A stretch of 64,000 bases of DNA from Aestuariirhabdus sp049985285 (lineage in GTDB: Bacteria > Pseudomonadota > Gammaproteobacteria > Pseudomonadales > Aestuariirhabdaceae): assembly GCF_049985285.1 (NCBI RefSeq), contig NZ_JBNIEU010000003.1, positions 1 to 64,000 on the forward strand, in the 5' to 3' direction. Below, piece by piece: positions 18,332 through 27,036 of this stretch. The stretch's first letter is position 1. Every line of letters begins with the position of its first letter. Below the pieces are notes generated by a model. That model was not told where the DNA came from. It made no database searches and saw only the letters and a program-made list of their open reading frames with translations. A program made the position numbers and the translations under genes.

Positions 18332-18796
18332 TTAGGCTTGCGAGGCTTTGATCTCTTGGGACTCGCTCAAATCCTTCTTCTTAACGCCAAACTCTTCGGA
18401 AAGAGTACCCTTGCTGTTGGAGTAATCCAGCGGAGGCCTGGGCGAACCATCGCTATCGGTTTCTGATAGCAGGGTACTGCTGCTGAGCAGCGAGTCACTC
18501 AGTCGATGACGGGTTACTTCGTCGGTGCACAGGTGCTCGGAGCTTGCGGCCAGGTGCTCGTGAACGTCTTTATAGCTTTCGGTTAGTTTGCTAACCAGGT
18601 GTGCGGTTGTGCTGAAATGATCAGAAACCTTGTCCTGATAGTCCTTGAACTGTGACTCCATGGTGCGGAGCTGTTCTTCAACCCGGTTATTTTGGGGGGA
18701 GCCACCACGAAGCATGTGATACAGGAGTACACCGGCCAGAATGCCGCCTATAAATGCTGTTGAGCCTAAAACCCACAAGTTGTTGGTATCTTCCAC
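18332..18796 (-). CDS. zapG: YhcB/ZapG, DUF1043 cell-envelope protein
   Basis: This 154-residue inner-membrane protein has one N-terminal transmembrane helix (about 7-27, ending HMLRGG) and then a cytoplasmic coiled coil (about 35-90) containing the conserved QFKDYQDKVSDHF and SYKDVHEHLA blocks of DUF1043. In Escherichia coli the protein (YhcB, renamed ZapG) affects division and envelope growth. Divergence from zapE is conserved. The C-terminal 60 residues are low-complexity and family-variable. Confidence 0.9.
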   Translation of the reverse strand: MEDTNNLWVLGSTAFIGGILAGVLLYHMLRGGSPQNNRVEEQLRTMESQFKDYQDKVSDHFSTTAHLVSKLTESYKDVHEHLAASSEHLCTDEVTRHRLSDSLLSSSTLLSETDSDGSPRPPLDYSNSKGTLSEEFGVKKKDLSESQEIKASQA

Positions 18797-19138
18797 GCTT
18801 ATGCCTCGATTTAACCTAGATCTTTCCTAACTACCCCGCAGAAACCGAATGATGTGCGGTACGCGGGATGCGGGAGGGGGTGCAAAAGACCCCAAGGCCC
18901 CTAAGTTAAAGGCTTTTCCTGCGGCTGTACAGAGGCGGGCCGGTAAAGCTGTGTTATACATTTGTAGCCTTTACCTGCAGGTGGCGCTTCGCCACACTGG
19001 CCGAGCTAGAGAGTACTCCACGTTATTTGCCTAAACAGGGAGTCGGAGTTAGAGTGTGCGCCCGAACGTAAAGTGCAGATGGAACTGCCGATGGTTAAGG
19101 CCCGAAGCGGGCAATACTGAGTAAACGGTGACTTTTTC
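18797..19138. other. Divergent intergenic region between zapG and zapE
   Basis: About 340 bases that should hold both promoters. I can see a perfect 6-bp hairpin (GTGGCG/CGCCAC, 18981-18995) without a T-run and a shorter GCCCG/CGGGC stem just before zapE. No convincing sigma-70 pair and no ORF with a good ribosome site were found. Confidence 0.5.
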
Positions 19139-20239
19139 ATGACGCCTTTGGAACGCTACCAGCAGGACCTTCAACGCGAAGGTTTTTCCCATGATGCATC
19201 CCAGGAGCAGGCGGTCCGCCATCTGCAGCGGCTATACGACGATCTGGTGGCGCTACCCGCCAAGCCTTCAAAACGGCAGCGTATTAAGGGGTTGTTGAAG
19301 AAAACCAGACCGGAGCCTGTAAAGGGTCTCTATTTCTGGGGGGGAGTCGGTCGTGGCAAAACCTATCTGGTCGATACTTTTTACGACAGTCTGCCGTTTG
19401 AGCAGAAGATGCGCACCCACTTTCACCGTTTTATGCGCCGCGTTCATCATGAGTTAACTGCGCTCAAGGGCGAAAAGAACCCGTTAATTTCCGTTGCTCG
19501 TCGCTTTGCAGGTGAGGCGCGGGTGATCTGTTTCGATGAGTTTTTCGTCACCGATATTACCGATGCAATGATTCTGGCGGGATTGTTTGACGAACTCTTT
19601 AATCTGGGGGTTACCCTGGTGGCAACCTCCAACATTATTCCTGACCGCCTTTATGAAAATGGCCTGCAGCGCGCCAAATTTATCCCCGCCATCGATCTCA
19701 TCAAGCAGCATACGCTGGTGGTGAATGTCGACAGCGGCATCGACTATCGGTTGCGGGTGTTGGAGCAGGCGGAGATCTACCATTTCCCCCTTGACGAGGC
19801 CGCGCACGAAAGCTTGCAGCGAAGCTTTGAGCAGTTGGCTCCGGATCTTGCACATGTTCACCATGGCGAGGTGTTGCAGGTTGAGGGGCGGGATATTTGT
19901 TCGGTGCAGGTCTGCGATGATGTCGCCTGGTTCACCTTTACGGAGCTATGCGATGGGCCACGGAGCCAGAACGATTACATTGAGCTGGGGAGAATATATC
20001 ACGCGATATTGCTGAGTGATGTGCCCCGGATGGATGGCACCATGGACGATCAGGTGCGGCGCTTCGTTAACCTGGTGGATGAGTTTTATGATCGCGGAGT
20101 TAAACTGATTATCTCTGCCCAGGTGCCGGTGGAAGAGCTGTATACCGGCACTCAGCTGACCTTTGTGTTCGAACGTACCAAGAGCCGCTTGTGGGAGATG
20201 CAATCTCATGAGTACCTTGCCCTCGAGCACAAGGCCTGA
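19139..20239 (+). CDS. zapE: Cell division protein ZapE, AFG1-like ATPase
   Basis: This 366-residue AAA-type ATPase has Walker A GGVGRGKTYLVD, Walker B VICFDEFFVTD, the FHRFMRRVH block and an arginine-finger region. ZapE acts with FtsZ during constriction and is related to mitochondrial AFG1/LACE1. It sits divergent from zapG, as in Escherichia coli, and before genes leading to rplM. Confidence 0.95.
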   Translation: MTPLERYQQDLQREGFSHDASQEQAVRHLQRLYDDLVALPAKPSKRQRIKGLLKKTRPEPVKGLYFWGGVGRGKTYLVDTFYDSLPFEQKMRTHFHRFMRRVHHELTALKGEKNPLISVARRFAGEARVICFDEFFVTDITDAMILAGLFDELFNLGVTLVATSNIIPDRLYENGLQRAKFIPAIDLIKQHTLVVNVDSGIDYRLRVLEQAEIYHFPLDEAAHESLQRSFEQLAPDLAHVHHGEVLQVEGRDICSVQVCDDVAWFTFTELCDGPRSQNDYIELGRIYHAILLSDVPRMDGTMDDQVRRFVNLVDEFYDRGVKLIISAQVPVEELYTGTQLTFVFERTKSRLWEMQSHEYLALEHKA

Positions 20240-20386
20240 AGTTCGCTCCTCCTATCAAATATGGCCAATCAGATTGAGTGGATTGGCCACCCCCTTTGGC
20301 TTTGACGCCCGTTATAGTGCTAATCACCCGCTGGCGCGCGTTATTTTGGCGCCTTGTCAGACATCATTAGAATAATGAGGCGAACC

Positions 20387-21523
20387 ATGATCCCAAGAAC
20401 CGTCTACGACTCCGAGCAGGAGCTGTTTCGCGATTCCGTACGTAAATTCCTTGAGCAGGAGGCGGTGCCTTACCACGCTCAATGGGAGAAGGATGGGCAG
20501 ATAGATCGCGCACTTTGGAGCAAAGCGGGTGAGCAAGGCATGCTCTGCCCGACCATTCCGGAGGAGTACGGTGGGGTTGGAGTGGATTTTCGCTACAACG
20601 CCATTGTCGATGAAGAGATCGCCCGTCTGGGCCTGTCGGGAATCGGCTTTGGTTTGCACTCCGATATTTCGGTGCCCTATATCTTTAACTATGGCTCGGA
20701 GCTTTTGAAGCACAAGTATTTGCCCAAGCTGGTAAGTGGCGAGATGGTGAGTGCTATCGCCATGACTGAGCCGGGTGCCGGCTCCGATCTGCAGGGGATT
20801 AAAACTACCGCAGTGCTGGATGGTGATGAGTATGTCATCAATGGATCCAAAACCTTTATTACCAACGGCCAGCTCGCGGACCTGGTGGTGGTCGTGGCCA
20901 AGACAGACCCCTCGGCAGGTGCCAAGGGGACCAGCCTGTTGCTGGTAGAGGCGAGCGCACCCGGTTTTACCAAGGGCAGTAACCTGGAGAAGGTGGGGAT
21001 GAAAGCCCAGGACACCTCCGAGCTCTTTTTCCAGGACGTACGAATACCGAAAGAGAATCTGTTGGGCGCCGAAGGCATGGGGTTTATCTATTTGATGCAG
21101 GAGCTTCCCCAGGAGCGTTTGTCGGTGGCGGTGAACGCCATCGCCGGCGCCGAATCGATCTTCGAGCAAACCCGTGAATACGTGAAGGAGCGGCAGGCGT
21201 TCGGCAAAAGCATCTCCCAGTTCCAGAATACCCGTTTCAAACTAGCCGAGATCGATACTGAGCTGACCGTCGCAAGGGTGTTTGTCGACAAATGCCTGGA
21301 GCTGCATATTGCCGGCAAACTGGATGTACCGACCGCAGCCAAGGCCAAGCTTCACGCCACCGAAGTACAGTGCCGTGTGATCGATGAATGCCTGCAGTTG
21401 CACGGTGGATTCGGTTATATGTGGGAGTATCCGGTGGCGCGTGCCTGGGCTGATGCGCGGGTTCAGAAGATCTACGCAGGCACTAACGAAATCATGAAGG
21501 AGATTATCGCGCGGGCGCTGTAA
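20387..21523 (+). CDS. Acyl-CoA dehydrogenase, long-chain type
   Basis: This 378-residue flavoprotein has the family blocks AMTEPGAGSDLQGI (FAD/substrate), KTFITNG and HGGFGYMWEYPV. The C-terminal motif reads YAGTNEI, so the glutamate used by medium-chain enzymes is absent there. A glutamate in ELPQERL (E243) sits where long-chain and isovaleryl enzymes place the catalytic base, so activity is expected. The ATG at 20387 follows GAGGCG; the frame is open 11 codons further up without a better site. The chain length of the substrate is an inference. The gene lies in the zapE-rplM interval, as in Pseudomonas. Confidence 0.9.
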   Translation: MIPRTVYDSEQELFRDSVRKFLEQEAVPYHAQWEKDGQIDRALWSKAGEQGMLCPTIPEEYGGVGVDFRYNAIVDEEIARLGLSGIGFGLHSDISVPYIFNYGSELLKHKYLPKLVSGEMVSAIAMTEPGAGSDLQGIKTTAVLDGDEYVINGSKTFITNGQLADLVVVVAKTDPSAGAKGTSLLLVEASAPGFTKGSNLEKVGMKAQDTSELFFQDVRIPKENLLGAEGMGFIYLMQELPQERLSVAVNAIAGAESIFEQTREYVKERQAFGKSISQFQNTRFKLAEIDTELTVARVFVDKCLELHIAGKLDVPTAAKAKLHATEVQCRVIDECLQLHGGFGYMWEYPVARAWADARVQKIYAGTNEIMKEIIARAL

Positions 21524-21665
21524 GGCGGCGCGCAAGGCGATTTTACCTTTCAGGGTGAATCAAGCAGGGGGCGATACCGACGCACGGGGTCTCCCTCTTT
21601 TGGGGTGAGATGGTTGAGCGATTGGCCCTGTGCCCGGCAGTGAAACGCTCACCCATAGCGGGGCT

Positions 21666-22526
21666 TCAGTGGTTGGGCTCTATCATCAGCGCGGGCGGTT
21701 GCAGGGCAATTCCCCGTTGCTCACGCTCGGCCGCGGGCAGTACATCCATGCTGGGCCAGAGGCCGCTGGTCAGTGCTCGGGCATAGCCATTGTCCAATCC
21801 TTCGGCAATCATGGATCTTTGCTCTGAATGGGCGTCGTAATGAAGTCGATGCCAGCTGGCTCGTACCCGTTCGGCCAGTGGTTCCAGCAGCAGGTACCAA
21901 CCATCCGCCGTACCGTCGTTGGCGGGCATGCCGATGGCGCCGCTGTTGAGCCAGTAACCCTGATCACCATTTTCTCGGTCAAAGGTTTCGCCAAAAGGGA
22001 TCCCGCAGTGGCCGGCGAGCATTACATGGGCGGGAGTCGAGTCCAGCTCTTCACGTTTGCTGCTGGCCTTGCTGGAGGCAAACAGAAAGCGGTTAGTTTT
22101 CGAGGGCGCGCCATGGGTCACGTGAATGTCGAGACCATTCCATTGAAAACCCAGTTGGCGAGGCAGTTGCGCCACCCATTCACGCTCCTCGGCCGTAACC
22201 CGTGCGCTGGCAAACCGGTACCAGTCTATGGAGAGCGCATCACAGGCTGACCCGGCCTCGAAGCCACAGCCACAATCGATCGCCTGGGCGACCAGAGACT
22301 CTTCACAATTGCCCATTATCGCCGTGCAGCCCCACTCCCGAATCTGCGCCAGAGTATCGTTGGGGCGTGCACAGTAGGCGACCAGGTCTCCTGTGCAGAT
22401 GCAATTCTCAGGTGCAATCCCCTTCGCTGTCGCCAGGGCGCGTAGGGCGCGGGTGGCTTCAAGGTTACTGTAGGGGCCACCAAATACCATTAGTGGCCCT
22501 GAGCCAGGGAGTCTGTGAGCGCTCAC
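21666..22526 (-). CDS. Metallophosphoesterase family protein
   Basis: This 286-residue protein has calcineurin-like phosphoesterase motifs: CTGDLVAYC, MGNCEES, THGAPS and AGHCGIPF. The usual first motif (DxH) is replaced by MVFGGPYSNLEA, a pattern shared by a branch of uncharacterised enzymes, so two-metal catalysis may be altered. The GTG start at 22526 overlaps the symporter stop (GTGA) and has GAGGG upstream. The overlap means it is translated together with the sodium:solute symporter; the substrate is unknown. Confidence 0.8.
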   Translation of the reverse strand: MSAHRLPGSGPLMVFGGPYSNLEATRALRALATAKGIAPENCICTGDLVAYCARPNDTLAQIREWGCTAIMGNCEESLVAQAIDCGCGFEAGSACDALSIDWYRFASARVTAEEREWVAQLPRQLGFQWNGLDIHVTHGAPSKTNRFLFASSKASSKREELDSTPAHVMLAGHCGIPFGETFDRENGDQGYWLNSGAIGMPANDGTADGWYLLLEPLAERVRASWHRLHYDAHSEQRSMIAEGLDNGYARALTSGLWPSMDVLPAAEREQRGIALQPPALMIEPNH

Positions 22527-23911
22527 GCAGGCGATCCCTCGTTGACCATGGGATTTTTGCCGCGGCTCAGTATGCCTAGCGCAAACAGTGCGAAGCCGCC
22601 AATCAGTACCGCGACACAGATCCCCAGCAGTTTGCTGTATTTGTGGGCGTCCCCCATAAGGTGAATGTGCCCGGATGACTCGGTGAAATAGAGGGCTGCA
22701 CCGAGGATAGCGATGGTGAAACTGCCCAGATAACTCCAAAGAGGGACATCGCGCCGTCCCCCCAGCAGGGAGAAGAAGATCACCGGCAGCAGGTACATTG
22801 ACGCGGTGCCACTGACGGCGACGGCGCTGAACAGGTCCTTGTTACCCATGAATACCAGTAGCACCCCCAATAACATAAACAGCAGCATGACCCCGCGGCC
22901 ACTGCTGACCTGGGTCGGGAGCAGTTTCATATCGACCACGACCAGTTTGGAAGAGCTCGACAGGGTGCTGTCGAGGGTCGACATGGCGGAGATCACCAGC
23001 GCAGCATTAAATAGCAGCATGGGGACGTCTCCCAGCAGGCGTTGCAGTACATCGGTCATTGCTTCGCCACTGCTGGCCTGCGCTCCGGCGACGACGCCCA
23101 GGGAGCCAAAGGCGGTGATGCACAAAATACTGATCCAGGCCGCATGCAGGAAACTTTTGCGGGTGGTTTGGCGGTCGGCCAGCAGGCCCCGGTCCATCAT
23201 CACCGGGTCGTGCATGGGGTAACTCCAAACTTGCAGCAGTGCTACCAGCATCAGGATAGGGCCCGGATCGTCGATCTGGAACTCTTTGAAGAGCAGGCTT
23301 TCGGTTGTCATGATGCCGTTGTTGAAAGCCAGTACCATTAGCAGTATCAGGGTCACCAGGAAGACCATCATCTGAAACAGGTCCGTGCGCAGGCTGGCGT
23401 GGAGCCCGCCGAGCATCGAATATAGCAGAGTGACGGTGGCAAACCCCATAATTGCAGCGATGTACAGATTAGTGCCTACTGCGCCAAACAGGATACCAAT
23501 CACCAGCAGGTTGGCGAATACCTCGCTGATGAGGCGTATCCCGATCACCAGGTTGTAGCAGCGGCTGCCCCAGCTACCGAACCGGTCCTCAAGGAACCCT
23601 TGCACGCTCCTAAAGCCGTGGCGAAAGCGCACCTGGTCGATGATGATGCCGCCGGTGATAAAGGAGAGGTAATAGAGCGCGTAGGCCAGCGTACCCCAGA
23701 GGCCGTAGTAATAGCCGAGGATAGCCGCATTGAGCAGTGAACGAGCAAAGATCCAGGTGGTGACCTGGGAAAACACCAGTGTCCAAAGGCCGGGGGCGGT
23801 GCCGGATTCGGACGTTCCGAGAAAAAAAGTATCGGGATTGTTGGTGCGCCGAGAAAGCAGGATGGAGGCGAGGGCAATGATGCCGGCAATCAACGGAAGT
23901 GCAAAACTCAC
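22523..23911 (-). CDS. Sodium:solute symporter family protein
   Basis: This protein of about 462 residues has some 12-13 hydrophobic helices and the SSS-family plan (early helices with GLWTLVFSQVTTWIFARSLLNAA, later STLDSTLSSSSKL near the sodium site). It probably carries a small organic solute with Na+. The GTG at 23911 is chosen because AAGGGGA lies five bases upstream; a TTG six codons before it has no site. Its stop overlaps the phosphoesterase start, an unusual pairing that suggests linked functions. Confidence 0.85.
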   Translation of the reverse strand: MSFALPLIAGIIALASILLSRRTNNPDTFFLGTSESGTAPGLWTLVFSQVTTWIFARSLLNAAILGYYYGLWGTLAYALYYLSFITGGIIIDQVRFRHGFRSVQGFLEDRFGSWGSRCYNLVIGIRLISEVFANLLVIGILFGAVGTNLYIAAIMGFATVTLLYSMLGGLHASLRTDLFQMMVFLVTLILLMVLAFNNGIMTTESLLFKEFQIDDPGPILMLVALLQVWSYPMHDPVMMDRGLLADRQTTRKSFLHAAWISILCITAFGSLGVVAGAQASSGEAMTDVLQRLLGDVPMLLFNAALVISAMSTLDSTLSSSSKLVVVDMKLLPTQVSSGRGVMLLFMLLGVLLVFMGNKDLFSAVAVSGTASMYLLPVIFFSLLGGRRDVPLWSYLGSFTIAILGAALYFTESSGHIHLMGDAHKYSKLLGICVAVLIGGFALFALGILSRGKNPMVNEGSPA

Positions 23912-24023
23912 AAAAGTCCCCTTATGCAATTAACCAGTAGTGTGTTATCGGGCCTGTCCATGGACGGCGAGGTCTGGCTGTCAGACCCCGCCGGTGGATG
24001 TTTTGTTTCGGAACTGATTGATT

Positions 24024-25064
24024 TTAGGGGGCCGGGTTGGGCTGGCGGATGTGAATCGCCTCAATCGCCGCCAGCGTCTCCTCATCGAGGGTCAGCTCAG
24101 CACTTTTAAGATTGCTCTGCAGTTGATCTTCGGTTGTTGCGCCAATGATGTTGCTGTCGACGAAGGGGCGGCTGCTAACATAGGCTAGCGCCATTTGGGC
24201 GGGGTCTAGCCCGCGCTCTTTGGCGAGGGTGACATAGGCTTCGGTAGCCGCAACCGCCTGTTCGTTGTTGTAGCGGCTAAAGCGGGTAAACAGGGTCAGG
24301 CGGCCCTTTGGGGAGCGCGCTCCATGCAGGTACTTACCACTGAGTGCGCCAAACGCGAGGGGGGAGTAGGCGAGCAGGCCCAGCTGTTCGCGATGGGAAA
24401 ACTCTGCCAGTCCGACCTCGAAGCTTCGATTGAGCAGGTTGTAGGGGTTCTGGATGCTGGCCGCTCGTGGCCAGCCGTGGCGAGCGGCCTGGCGCAGGTA
24501 CTCTGAGGCTCCCCAGGCGGTTTCATTGGATAGTCCGATATGCCGCACCTTGCCCGCCAGCACCAGCTCGTGAAGCGCCGACAGGGTCTCCTCGATGGGG
24601 TAGCCATCAGCGTCCGGTTGGTGTTGGTAGCCGAGCTGGCCGAAGAAATTGGTGCTGCGCTCGGGCCAGTGCACCTGGTAAAGGTCGATGTAATCGGTTT
24701 GCAGGCGCTTGAGGCTGGCATTGCAGGCTTCGATGATGCTTGCTTTGTCGAGGCGGGCGCCGGAGTCTCGCATATAGCTAACCCATTCGCCGGGCCCTGA
24801 GACCTTGGTGGCGATGACCAGGTCTTCTCGTCTTGGCTGTCGACTAAGCCATTGGCCAAGGATGGTTTCAGTGCGAGTGTAGGTGTCGGCTTTTGGGGGG
24901 ACCGGGTAGAGTTCAGCCGTGTCGATAAAGTTAACGCCGTGTTCCCGGGCCATATCCAGTTGCCGCCAGGCCTCGTCGGCGGTATTCTGCTCGCCCCAGG
25001 TCATTGTGCCCAGGCAGAGGCGGCTGATTTTTAATTCTGTGCCGCCAAGATATCCATATTCCAT
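24024..25064 (-). CDS. Aldo/keto reductase (Tas-like)
   Basis: This 346-residue TIM-barrel oxidoreductase has the aldo/keto reductase tetrad context: DTAELYP (Asp, Tyr), VIATKVSG (Lys) and YQVHWPER (His). The C-terminal IIGATTEDQLQSN NADPH-binding region is also present. It most resembles the Tas group. Natural substrate unknown. It is followed 112 bases later by the symporter gene on the same strand, and a gene of this type precedes rplM in Pseudomonas. Confidence 0.92.
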   Translation of the reverse strand: MEYGYLGGTELKISRLCLGTMTWGEQNTADEAWRQLDMAREHGVNFIDTAELYPVPPKADTYTRTETILGQWLSRQPRREDLVIATKVSGPGEWVSYMRDSGARLDKASIIEACNASLKRLQTDYIDLYQVHWPERSTNFFGQLGYQHQPDADGYPIEETLSALHELVLAGKVRHIGLSNETAWGASEYLRQAARHGWPRAASIQNPYNLLNRSFEVGLAEFSHREQLGLLAYSPLAFGALSGKYLHGARSPKGRLTLFTRFSRYNNEQAVAATEAYVTLAKERGLDPAQMALAYVSSRPFVDSNIIGATTEDQLQSNLKSAELTLDEETLAAIEAIHIRQPNPAP

Positions 25065-25159
25065 GGTAACTACTCTCTCGATCGCGAAAGTAGTTATAAA
25101 AGCATGGGGGTTGAGGAAAAAAAAGCGGTATCAGGGCTTTTTTTCTGCGCCTCGCTGAG

Positions 25160-25165
25160 TATAAT
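25160..25165 (+). promoter_or_regulatory. Likely -10 of the rplM-rpsI operon
   Basis: A consensus TATAAT lies 136 bases before rplM. The -35 region (CTTTTT at 17-base spacing) is weak. The long leader (about 25172-25300) would fit autogenous control by L13, known in Escherichia coli, but I cannot fold it with confidence. Confidence 0.4.
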
Positions 25166-25300
25166 AGCGCTCCCGTTTCCTACATGTATGCCCTAAGACA
25201 GTGAATCCGCTACCGGACGCCCTAAGGGGAGTTGGTTCGGATTTGGTCTTTAATTATGATGCTGGCCATTAGGCTGGTCATTTGAGGCAGGTTTTAATTG

Positions 25301-25729
25301 ATGAATACTTATACTGCAAAACCAGAAACAGTTAAGCGTGACTGGTTCGTTGTAGATGCGACCGGTAAAACTTTGGGTCGTCTTTCCACCGAAATTGCTA
25401 GCCGCCTGCGCGGTAAGCACAAAGCTGAGTACACTCCTCACGTCGATACCGGTGACTACATTGTTGTAGTTAATGCCGAAAAGATTCGTGTAACCGGCAA
25501 CAAAGCGCAAGACAAAATGTACTACCGTCACACCGGTTACCCGGGTGGCCTGCGTAGCATGAACTTCAATAAGCTGGTTGAACACGCTCCTGAGCGTATT
25601 ATTGAGAAGGCTGTTAAGGGCATGTTGCCCAAAGGTCCACTTGGTCGTGCTATGTACACCAAGCTGAAGGTGTATTCGGGTGCTACGCATCCTCACGCCG
25701 CTCAACAACCACAGGCTCTGGATATCTAA
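25301..25729 (+). CDS. rplM: 50S ribosomal protein L13
   Basis: This 142-residue protein has the family's exact length and blocks (WFVVDATGKTLGRLSTEIA, YRHTGYPGGL, HPHAAQQP). L13 binds 23S rRNA early in large-subunit assembly. The ATG at 25301 is preferred over the TTG directly before it. It leads the rplM-rpsI operon. Confidence 0.98.
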   Translation: MNTYTAKPETVKRDWFVVDATGKTLGRLSTEIASRLRGKHKAEYTPHVDTGDYIVVVNAEKIRVTGNKAQDKMYYRHTGYPGGLRSMNFNKLVEHAPERIIEKAVKGMLPKGPLGRAMYTKLKVYSGATHPHAAQQPQALDI

Positions 25730-25744
25730 CGGGAAGCGATTGCT

Positions 25745-26137
25745 ATGTCTAACACTCAATATTATGGAACGGGTCGTCGTAAAACATCGACCGCTCGTGT
25801 GTTTATCAAGTCAGGCGCCGGCGCTATCGTTGTAAACGGTCGCTCCCTTGATGAGTACTTCGGTCGTGAAGTTGCTCGCATGATCGTTCGCCAGCCTCTG
25901 CAGTTGGTTGAGCTGACCGATAAGTTTGATATCAACGTTACCGTCGCTGGCGGTGGTAGCTTTGGTCAGGCAGGTGCTATTCGTCACGGTATCACCCGTG
26001 CCTTGATGCAGTACGACGAAGAGCTTCGTCCGTCGCTGCGTAAGGCAGGATTTGTTACCCGTGATGCTCGTGAGGTTGAACGTAAGAAGGTCGGTCTGCG
26101 CAAAGCGCGTAAGCGTCCTCAGTTCTCCAAGCGTTAA
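25745..26137 (+). CDS. rpsI: 30S ribosomal protein S9
   Basis: This 130-residue protein carries the family's GTGRRKTSTARVF start, the GGGSFGQAGAIRHGI block and the basic C-terminal tail ending KRPQFSKR, which reaches the P-site tRNA. It follows rplM by 15 bases with GGAAGCG as ribosome site and ends at a strong terminator. Confidence 0.99.
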   Translation: MSNTQYYGTGRRKTSTARVFIKSGAGAIVVNGRSLDEYFGREVARMIVRQPLQLVELTDKFDINVTVAGGGSFGQAGAIRHGITRALMQYDEELRPSLRKAGFVTRDAREVERKKVGLRKARKRPQFSKR

Positions 26138-26181
26138 GGGTTACCTGCCCGGCGGGATCTTGTATCTCGCAAAGTGGTACC

Positions 26182-26216
26182 AAAAACGCCCTTTGTCCCA
26201 AAGGGCGTTTTTTTTT
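26182..26216 (+). terminator. Rho-independent terminator of rplM-rpsI
   Basis: A 14-bp perfect stem (AAAAACGCCCTTTG and its complement) with a 3-base loop runs into a long T-run. It lies 45 bases after the rpsI stop. Confidence 0.95.
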
Positions 26217-26274
26217 CTGGCGAAGGAGCGCTGGTGGTAAAGAGGGTGGTTGGCTGCGGTAGCGTCTTCGCTTT

Positions 26275-26289
26275 GACCTGTGTCAGGTC
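26275..26289. promoter_or_regulatory. Dyad upstream of petABC
   Basis: GACCTG-TGT-CAGGTC is a perfect 6-bp inverted repeat with 3-base centre, in the 226-base gap before petA. It has the shape of an operator, but no regulator can be named. The rest of the gap shows no ORF and no clear promoter pair. Confidence 0.35.
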
Positions 26290-26442
26290 TGTTGCGAGAG
26301 CCGCACTTGCTTGCGGCAGCGGTTTTCTTTACCATTCGCAGGATTTATTTTGCGGGTCCAAAAGCAATACAACAGGATTCACATTGCTCGTTTGGTATGT
26401 CTGGGCGGGCAGTAAACATGCTCTTATGGGGAGATAAGATTA

Positions 26443-27036
26443 ATGAGTAATGACGGCGTAGATAAGGGTCGTCGTCGCCTGCTGATAGGAGCCACCTCTG
26501 CGGTGGGTGCTGTCGGAGCAGTCGGCGCAGCTGTCCCTTTTGTTGCCTCCTGGAATCCCAGTGCCAAAGCCAAGGCTGCTGGCGCGCCGGTGAGGGTAAA
26601 AATAGATAAGGTTGAGCCTGGCCAGCAGGTTGTTGCTGCATGGCGTGGCAAGCCAGTATTTGTCCTGCGCCGCGAGCAAGCGATGCTGGACGCTCTTCCC
26701 CAACAGGACGCTACTCTGCGTGATCCTGCATCCAATGAGTCAGAGCAGCCGGACTACGCCAAGAACGAGCATCGTTCGCGCAATGCCGATTTGCTTGTCA
26801 TGGTTGGTCTGTGCACTCACCTGGGGTGCTCCCCAAAGCTGTTCCCGGAAGTGAAGCCGATGGATTTTGACGCTAACTGGCAGGGCGGTTACCACTGTCC
26901 GTGTCATGGTTCGAAGTTTGATCTGGCGGGCCGGGTGCATCAGGGTGTTCCTGCGCCGACTAATCTGCCGATACCCCCGTACTCCTATCTCGATGACAAC
27001 ACCATCATCATCGGCATCGACGAGGAGAATTCGTAA
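26443..27036 (+). CDS. petA: Ubiquinol-cytochrome c reductase iron-sulfur (Rieske) subunit
   Basis: This 197-residue subunit of the cytochrome bc1 complex has a twin-arginine-like start (KGRRRLLIGATS), one transmembrane helix (about 12-35) and the Rieske 2Fe-2S ligands in CTHLGC and CPCHGS. It takes electrons from ubiquinol at the Qo site. GGGGAG precedes the ATG. It overlaps petB by one base (TAATG), the first junction of petABC. Confidence 0.97.
   Translation: MSNDGVDKGRRRLLIGATSAVGAVGAVGAAVPFVASWNPSAKAKAAGAPVRVKIDKVEPGQQVVAAWRGKPVFVLRREQAMLDALPQQDATLRDPASNESEQPDYAKNEHRSRNADLLVMVGLCTHLGCSPKLFPEVKPMDFDANWQGGYHCPCHGSKFDLAGRVHQGVPAPTNLPIPPYSYLDDNTIIIGIDEENS

Noticed and set aside
20357..21169. 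270-codon - strand ORF inside the acyl-CoA dehydrogenase gene
   Set aside because: Long only because of codon bias on the opposite strand; the + strand enzyme is complete with all motifs.
21460..21500. Missing catalytic glutamate in acyl-CoA dehydrogenase (YAGT in place of YEGT)
   Set aside because: Long-chain and isovaleryl enzymes place the base elsewhere; E243 in LPQERL is present here.
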